DNA of 11,487 nucleotides from CAYJXJ01 sp964374095 (lineage in GTDB: Bacteria > Elusimicrobiota > Elusimicrobia > UBA1565 > UBA9628), in assembly GCA_964374095.1 (NCBI GenBank), contig CAYJXJ010000152.1:1-11487 (forward strand). Direction: 5' to 3'. Below are positions 7,888 through 11,487 of this stretch, in pieces. Each line of letters opens with the position of its first letter. Positions within the stretch are counted from its first letter, which is position 1. The notes beneath the pieces were generated by a model. The model was not told the origin of the DNA and searched no databases. It worked only from the letters and a program-made list of their open reading frames with translations. Made by a program: the position numbers and the translations under genes.

Positions 7888-8980
7888 GGGGCTCCAGGAG
7901 CAGGATGTCCTGGGTTCGAATGTCGGCGCAGACATCGGCGCCCTCGGCCGGGGGCTTCTCGGTCGGCTTGGTCAGGCAGTGGAGGTCCGGGCCGTCGCCT
8001 CCGAAGGCGGAGACCACGAGCTGGCAGGCGTTTCCCAAGTAGGCCCGAGTCCTGACGGTGCCGCGCAAACGCACCACGTCCTCGGCGGGGGCCGGTCCGT
8101 CTCCCGGGAGGACCGCGATGCGCTCCGGGCGCACGGCGACGCGGACCTTCCCGGAGGCGGGGGTCGAACTCTCGACCGGCAGCGTCACGGGTATGCGGCC
8201 CTCGATGCGCAGCTGCACCCGCCCGCCCGACGTCTCGCCCACCTCGGCCGAGAGGATGTTGGCCGAGCCGATGAAGTCCGCGATATAACTCGTGCGGGGA
8301 CGCTCGTAGATTTCCTCGGGGGTCCCCAGTTGGACGATCTCGCCCTGCTGGAAGACCGCGATGCGGTCCGACATGGTCATGGCCTCTTCCTGATCGTGGG
8401 TGACGTAGACGAAGGCCAGCCCCAAGGTCCGCTGGATCGATTTAAGTTCGAGCTGCATGGCGCGCCGGAGTTTGAGGTCGAGCGCGCCCAACGGCTCATC
8501 GAGGAGCAGGAGGGCGGGGCGTCCCACCAGGGCCCGCGCCACGGCGATGCGCTGCATCTGGCCTCCGGAGAGCTGTTGGATGCGGCGGGTCTCAAAGCCG
8601 GGGAGCTTGACGAGGGCCAGGGCCTCGGAGACCCGAGTCTTGATCTCCCTTTCGGGGAGCCGCCTGAGCTTGAGGCCGAAGGCGATATTATCGGCGACCG
8701 TTAGATGCGGGAAGAGAGCGTAGTGCTGAAAAACGGTGTGGATATCACGGCGGTAAGGAGGGTCGGAGGTGACATCCCGGCCGGATAACAGTATCCGGCC
8801 GGAGTCGGGCTCTTCAAAGCCCGCGATGAGGCGCAGGGTGGTGGTCTTGCCGCAGCCCGAGGGGCCCAATAAGGTCAGGAATTCGCCGCGCCGCACCGTG
8901 AGGGAGATTCCCTTGAGGACGGGCTGGCCCGCGAAGGACTTGACCAGCCCCTGCGCTTCCAGCAGGGTTTCCCCGGCCAT
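7880..8980 (-). CDS. potA: Polyamine-type ABC transporter ATPase (PotA-like)
   Basis: This is the ATPase that powers the importer, 366 residues. The nucleotide-binding domain is complete: Walker A GPSGCGKTT (39-47), Q-loop Gln85 (VFQHYALFPH), signature LSGGQ (137-141), Walker B LLLLDEP with a D-loop GALD, and H-loop His195 (VTHDQEEAM). After about residue 235 comes a TOBE-type regulatory domain (RVAVRPERIAVL), as in PotA/MalK-class ATPases. The ATG at 8980 is preceded by AGGAAAG at 5 nt. An in-frame ATG at 9013 has no properly spaced ribosome site, and homology begins only after residue 5 of the shorter form. It is the first gene of the operon (order A-D-B-C, with the binding protein second). 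It lies behind an unusual structured leader. Confidence 0.95.
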   Translation of the reverse strand: MAGETLLEAQGLVKSFAGQPVLKGISLTVRRGEFLTLLGPSGCGKTTTLRLIAGFEEPDSGRILLSGRDVTSDPPYRRDIHTVFQHYALFPHLTVADNIAFGLKLRRLPEREIKTRVSEALALVKLPGFETRRIQQLSGGQMQRIAVARALVGRPALLLLDEPLGALDLKLRRAMQLELKSIQRTLGLAFVYVTHDQEEAMTMSDRIAVFQQGEIVQLGTPEEIYERPRTSYIADFIGSANILSAEVGETSGGRVQLRIEGRIPVTLPVESSTPASGKVRVAVRPERIAVLPGDGPAPAEDVVRLRGTVRTRAYLGNACQLVVSAFGGDGPDLHCLTKPTEKPPAEGADVCADIRTQDILLLEPHD

Positions 8981-8985
8981 GGTTT

Positions 8986-8992
8986 CTTTCCT
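8986..8992 (-). promoter_or_regulatory. Shine-Dalgarno of potA, complementary to an upstream loop
   Basis: AGGAAAG on the - strand lies 5 nt before the potA ATG at 8980. The surrounding ATAGGAA (8994-8988) is the exact reverse complement of TTCCTAT (9034-9028), which forms most of the loop of the hairpin at 9017-9042. A long-range pairing could therefore hide this ribosome site. The pairing is inferred from complementarity only. Confidence 0.6.
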
Positions 8993-9016
8993 ATGGTCCA
9001 AGGGATCAACCATTCC

Positions 9017-9042
9017 CCCTGGCGATAATAGGAACGCCAGGG
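9017..9042 (-). repeat. Leader hairpin B upstream of potA
   Basis: CCCTGGCG (- strand, 9042-9035) and CGCCAGGG (9024-9017) form a perfect 8-bp GC-rich stem with a 10-nt loop TTCCTATTAT. The loop contains TTCCTAT, complementary to the potA ribosome-site region. It sits 37 nt upstream of the potA ATG. No U-run follows, so it is not a classic terminator. Confidence 0.75.
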
Positions 9043-9043
9043 A

Positions 9044-9075
9044 CCTTGCGATCAGATGTTCTCCTTATCGCAAGG
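9044..9075 (-). repeat. Leader hairpin A upstream of potA
   Basis: CCTTGCGAT (- strand, 9075-9067) and ATCGCAAGG (9052-9044) form a perfect 9-bp stem around a 14-nt loop AAGGAGAACATCTG. The loop carries an AAGGAG that resembles a ribosome site. It is separated from hairpin B by a single nucleotide (9043). Together the two would fold as a tandem hairpin leader. Confidence 0.75.
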
Positions 9076-9093
9076 CCTTCGGTCATGCGGCCA

Positions 9094-9104
9094 ATGATAC
9101 CAAA
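9094..9104 (-). promoter_or_regulatory. Extended -10 promoter candidate for the pot operon
   Basis: TTTGGTATCAT on the - strand (9104-9094) matches an extended -10 (TGG plus TATCAT). The hexamer 17 nt further upstream is G-rich and gives no -35 match. The expected start is near 9087, next to the ATG of the 26-codon leader ORF. It shares TTTGNTANNNT with the two other promoters in the window. Confidence 0.45.
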
Positions 9105-9122
9105 TGGGGAGACCTGACCCCC

Positions 9123-10781
9123 TTAAAATCGGACGGATAGGCCGCCGACGACGAACGGGCCGGCGTCGTGATCCCGGCCCAGCATGGCCCCCGGGGTCTT
9201 GTATCCGGCGTCGAGGTAGACTCCGCCGCTCTGGAAGAGGTCGGCGCTCACGCCCAGGGTGGCGGCTCCCCCCCAGCGCCGGGGCCCCGGTTCCGCGGCT
9301 TCGCGCTGCTGCCAGGCCTCCAGGCCCACGCGGCCGCGGAAGACGCTGCCTTCCGCGAGGCGGAAATTGGTCAATTGGCCGCCCACGCCCCACTGGTTGT
9401 CATCGCCCATTTTCGGGGTGACCCTCAGCAGGGAGCCGGTTCGGGGATCGCGGGAGAGAATGTCCAGGGAGTACATGGGGCCGACCTCGCTCAATTGGAA
9501 CCCCGTGCCCGCCCAATACTCGCGCTCGCCGACGCGGAGCATGGGGTTCTTGGTCGTCGTTTCTCCATTCCAGACGTAGTTGACCCCGTAGCCGTAGAGC
9601 GCGAGGAGGTTCGTGGGATCGAGCGCGGTCCAGACCGCGCCCCGGACCAACTGTTGGTGGATGTCGTCGGGATTCTGGCCCGATCGGGCGCCGTAGCGCT
9701 CCGAATAGTTGAGCATGTCGTTGGCGTAGTCCTCGGGGGCCTGCCGGCTGGGCTTGGGGGCGGAAAGGGCGTAGGCGATGAAGTCGGCCTTGTCCTGGAT
9801 CCACATCGGAAAAAAGGACCAGTCGACGCGGTCCTTCTCGAACATGGCGGCGCGCAGCATGGAGAGCGAGGCTTGCGTGGCATTGACGCCGCCGGCGTTG
9901 AAAGCCTGGATTTGAGCCGGGCTCATGCGGGACCAGTCCGCGGCCGGGATTTCGATCACGTGTCCCAGGGCATAGGGGCCGTCCGACGGGACCCAGGAGG
10001 CGTCGGCCCCGGCGCGGCGGGCGTTCTCGATGTGGCCCACCTCATGATTGAAGAGGGTGCGCAGGTAGGCCAGGCCCAAATCGGCCGGGGTTTCGAGGAG
10101 CCGCATCGCCCGGCTCGTCCCCGGGTTCTCCTCCGGATCGGCCAGGAGATTGTTGAAGCTGTCCTTGCCGTAGGCGTAGAGGCTGTAGACCGAGCGGGTG
10201 TTGCGGGCGTGGACTTCGGCCCGGGTGCCGCTGCCCCATACGAAATCGAGCTCGACTCTCGGCGAGGCCTCGGGAACCGCGGCCCGCGAAGCGCCCCCGT
10301 CGTAATTGGGATCGGCGTAGCGGCTGAGGTCCCTGTTGAGGCTGATTCGCGGCAGACCCAGGTCCACGGGGGGCGTGTCGCTTGGGAAGCGGCCGGCCCA
10401 GGGGTCCTTGAGGAGACAGCCGACCACGGCGCTCCGGCCGCAGGCAGTGGCCTTGAAGCCCGCGGGCGCCGGCTCCAACCACAGCAACTGGTCGGGCGGG
10501 ATCTCGGCTTCAGCCGCGGCTTTCAGCAGAGGCTCGGTCAGCGCCTTTTCGAGCGCCTCGCCCGAGAGCTTCTCGACGCGGGATAGAAAGGCCGTGAGAG
10601 CGGGATCAGCGGCTTCGGCCTCGGTGAGCGTCCGGATTTTGGGAGGCTCCTGCCGGCAGCTTTGGCGGCGGTATTCAAGACCGTTTTCGGTCTTGAAAAG
10701 TCCGAGTTCCTGAGCCAGGGAGGAGGGGCCACCCGCCTGGGCCAGGGTCGCGAGCATGCCCGCGAGCGCCAGACCCAGCAT
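9123..10781 (-). CDS. Secreted HEVGH putative zinc metalloprotease with outer-membrane-like C-terminus
   Basis: I do not recognise a named family for this 552-residue protein. It starts with a short signal peptide (MLGLALAGMLATLAQAGG, AQA cleavage site at residue 16) that lacks a basic N-region. Residues 17-240 are a soluble domain with Cys in RRQSCRQ, TACGRSA and VGCLL. The zinc-protease motif HEVGH is at 246-250 (Glu247 catalytic, His246/His250 ligands) in the helix TLFNHEVGHIENARRAGA; the third ligand is not obvious. From about residue 390 the sequence turns into alternating polar/hydrophobic strands (VNYVWNGETT, WGVGGQLTNFRL, VFRGRVGLEAW, GVYLDAGYKT) and ends in VVGGLSVRF. A C-terminal Phe of this kind is typical of outer-membrane beta-barrels. 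The ATG at 10781 is the first start after an upstream stop. AGG is adjacent to it, but there is no well-spaced ribosome site. It is upstream of the pot leader on the same strand. Confidence 0.75.
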   Translation of the reverse strand: MLGLALAGMLATLAQAGGPSSLAQELGLFKTENGLEYRRQSCRQEPPKIRTLTEAEAADPALTAFLSRVEKLSGEALEKALTEPLLKAAAEAEIPPDQLLWLEPAPAGFKATACGRSAVVGCLLKDPWAGRFPSDTPPVDLGLPRISLNRDLSRYADPNYDGGASRAAVPEASPRVELDFVWGSGTRAEVHARNTRSVYSLYAYGKDSFNNLLADPEENPGTSRAMRLLETPADLGLAYLRTLFNHEVGHIENARRAGADASWVPSDGPYALGHVIEIPAADWSRMSPAQIQAFNAGGVNATQASLSMLRAAMFEKDRVDWSFFPMWIQDKADFIAYALSAPKPSRQAPEDYANDMLNYSERYGARSGQNPDDIHQQLVRGAVWTALDPTNLLALYGYGVNYVWNGETTTKNPMLRVGEREYWAGTGFQLSEVGPMYSLDILSRDPRTGSLLRVTPKMGDDNQWGVGGQLTNFRLAEGSVFRGRVGLEAWQQREAAEPGPRRWGGAATLGVSADLFQSGGVYLDAGYKTPGAMLGRDHDAGPFVVGGLSVRF

Positions 10782-10816
10782 CCTATAGTATGCCGGGTCG
10801 GGCTCCCCCTTTCAGG

Positions 10817-10834
10817 GGCCCTCCAGGGAGGGCC
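10817..10834. repeat. GC-rich hairpin ahead of the metalloprotease gene
   Basis: GGCCCTCC, AG, GGAGGGCC is a perfect 8-bp inverted repeat 36-53 bp upstream of the HEVGH protein start. It overlaps by two bases a second, weaker stem (CCCCT 10806-10810 / AGGGG 10814-10818), so the two could compete. It could be a 3' hairpin of the upstream element or an operator or leader structure for the protease gene. Confidence 0.6.
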
Positions 10835-10840
10835 GGACTG

Positions 10841-10852
10841 GGTCCTAGGACC
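10841..10852. repeat. Perfect 12-bp palindrome at the edge of the insertion element
   Basis: GGTCCTAGGACC reads the same on both strands. It ends at 10852, four bases before the GAGCCTATCCC terminus of the insertion-sequence-like segment. A palindromic insertion target or an operator for the neighbouring protease gene are possible readings. Twelve bases is short enough that chance cannot be excluded. Confidence 0.5.
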
Positions 10853-11325
10853 TAAGAGCCTATCCCAAAACTGTAGAGCCCTTCGGAGGCCCGATCCTGA
10901 GACGAGTTCGAGGAGCGAGGAGCGCGCATAGCGGTAGCTATGTAAGCGACGAGCGACGAAGCTATCAGCGGCGCCTCTCTATCAACGGATTCTCCAGCTT
11001 CCCTCTTCCATTGGAGGAATTTCTCAAGGACCGTACAGAGGTGGCCAGAAATGATAACCGTCCTGCGTTTCCCCCCCTTGCCTCGGCGAACCAAGATGCT
11101 GCCTAAGCCTCGGCCAAGAGCAAGATCGCCACAACTGACGCCAGCTAGCTCTGCAACGCGAAGGCCTGAACCCAAGGCGACCTCCAGCACAATCCACCCC
11201 AAGGTCCGACTCGACTCACGAAAATTGTCCGCCGCTCTTCTTCTGGCACATCTACAAAGAGATCGAACTTCCTCTAGACGAATGAAACTAGCCGGTGAGA
11301 TTGACCTTTTTTTCTCTCTCCGCAT
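10852..11325 (-). pseudogene. Truncated tyrosine recombinase/integrase
   Basis: The first 120 or so residues match the front of a phage-integrase/Xer catalytic domain. The first catalytic Arg is residue 56 in ALGSGLRVAEL, and the beta-hairpin Lys is residue 83 in VRRGKGGKRRTVII, followed by a helix and REAPLIAS. The essential second half (HxLRH box, His/Trp and nucleophilic Tyr) is missing. After about residue 122 the frame runs into the insertion-sequence-like segment and adds a meaningless tail to a TAG at 10854-10852. There is no N-terminal core-binding domain, so it belongs to the short-integrase type or is also cut at its front. GC content is markedly lower than in neighbouring genes and codons such as AGA and CTA are common, pointing to horizontal origin. 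The ATG at 11325 is used. An earlier ATG at 11335, with a nearer GGAGG, is in another frame. Confidence 0.75.
10856..10962. mobile_element. Insertion-sequence end fragment (no transposase)
   Basis: The segment begins with GAGCCTATCCCAAAAC directly after CTAA. The terminus and the YTAR-like flank fit what I know of IS5-family ends and targets, from memory. Internally it has a GAGGAGCGAGGAGCG purine stretch, a CATAGC/GCTATG hairpin (10927-10932/10937-10942) and AAGCGACGAGCGACGAAG. This style is common in the non-coding margins of insertion sequences. On the inner side it joins the recombinase reading frame at about codon 122. There is no matching inverted end nearby, so it is one end of a deleted element or a defective miniature one. 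Both boundaries, the inner one especially, are estimates. Confidence 0.5.
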
Positions 11326-11433
11326 TCTTAACCATTTAGCCTCCGTGCCCCCTTTCCGACTTCTCCGGGATATATGAACTTTTCGGTCCTTCGATGAGGA
11401 AAGAAGCGGCGGGTTGATAAAACCGGGGCTTTA

Positions 11434-11450
11434 GAGCCTGTTGCTCAAAC
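11434..11450. repeat. Second GAGCCT insertion-end-like motif
   Basis: GAGCCTGTTGCTCAAAC follows TTTA and resembles the GAGCCTATCCCAAAAC terminus at 10856 in the same orientation. It could mark the end of another insertion element running out of the window. The match is short and partly different, so this is tentative. The surrounding 11326-11487 shows no gene. Confidence 0.25.
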
Positions 11451-11487
11451 CATCTGACCGCATAAAAATTGGTCGGCACGGGACCGG

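Larger units (their letters stand above)
9006..9086 (-). pseudogene. 26-codon ORF in the pot leader: transposase remnant or leader peptide
   Basis: An ATG at 9086 opens a 26-residue frame ending in TGA at 9008-9006. It starts MTEGLAIRR and ends VPGVPIIARGNG. The end resembles the first conserved block of REP-associated/IS200-like transposases (usually VPGxPHHVxxRGNxR), suggesting a decayed and truncated transposase start. The ATG lies 1 nt from the start of transcription predicted from the TTTGGTATCAT element, so it could instead be translated as a leaderless leader peptide. Its frame spans both leader hairpins and stops 13 nt before the potA ribosome site. Homology is judged by eye from memory of the family. 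Confidence 0.4.

Noticed and set aside
8981..9013. Earlier potA start at ATG 9013
   Set aside because: The purine run is directly against the ATG, and the extra 11 residues have no family counterpart. AGGAAAG is well placed for 8980.
9168..10586. Long + strand open frame (472 codons) opposite the HEVGH protease gene
   Set aside because: It is antisense to a gene with signal peptide and motifs. The product is a low-complexity Gly/Ala/Arg/Val-rich sequence typical of stop-poor GC-rich antisense frames.

Overview
This window looks like chromosomal DNA from a GC-rich (mostly 65-70% by eye) Gram-negative-type bacterium. Supporting signs are a Tat/lipoprotein solute-binding protein, a secreted protein whose C-terminus looks like outer-membrane strands and ends in Phe, and tightly overlapping bacterial operons. 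The infB-rbfA-truB-ribF order, the HEAT-repeat protein and the overall style remind me of Elusimicrobiota. That placement is an impression and cannot be proven from this window.

Left part, + strand (1-3897): a translation/RNA-modification cluster. It holds the 3' part of infB (its 5' end lies outside the window), rbfA, truB and a stand-alone riboflavin kinase domain that lacks the usual RibF FAD-synthetase half. A 36-bp near-perfect palindrome sits at the start of the kinase gene. A small one-helix membrane protein with its own promoter follows.

Middle, - strand (4112-8980): after a 214-bp convergent intergenic region full of hairpins lie, in transcription order, a four-gene polyamine-type ABC transporter operon (potA-potD-potB-potC, every junction overlapping by 4-8 nt) and a separate gene for a secreted seven-repeat HEAT solenoid. 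The HEAT gene has its own well-formed promoter overlapping the potC stop codon.

Between the pot operon and the next gene upstream is a short, unusual leader (8981-9122). It has an extended -10 promoter, a 26-codon ORF that starts at the predicted transcript end, two perfect hairpins 1 nt apart, and a hairpin loop complementary over 7 nt to the potA Shine-Dalgarno region. The small ORF also resembles the N-terminus of REP-associated (IS200-like) transposases, so the leader may be a domesticated mobile-element remnant.

Right part, - strand (9123-11487): a 552-residue secreted protein with an HEVGH zinc-protease motif and a probable outer-membrane C-terminal half, preceded by two perfect GC-rich palindromes. 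Beyond it is a lower-GC accessory patch containing a tyrosine recombinase cut off in its catalytic domain by an insertion-sequence-like end. Three intergenic regions share a TTTGNTANNNT extended -10 element, which may be this organism's housekeeping promoter style.
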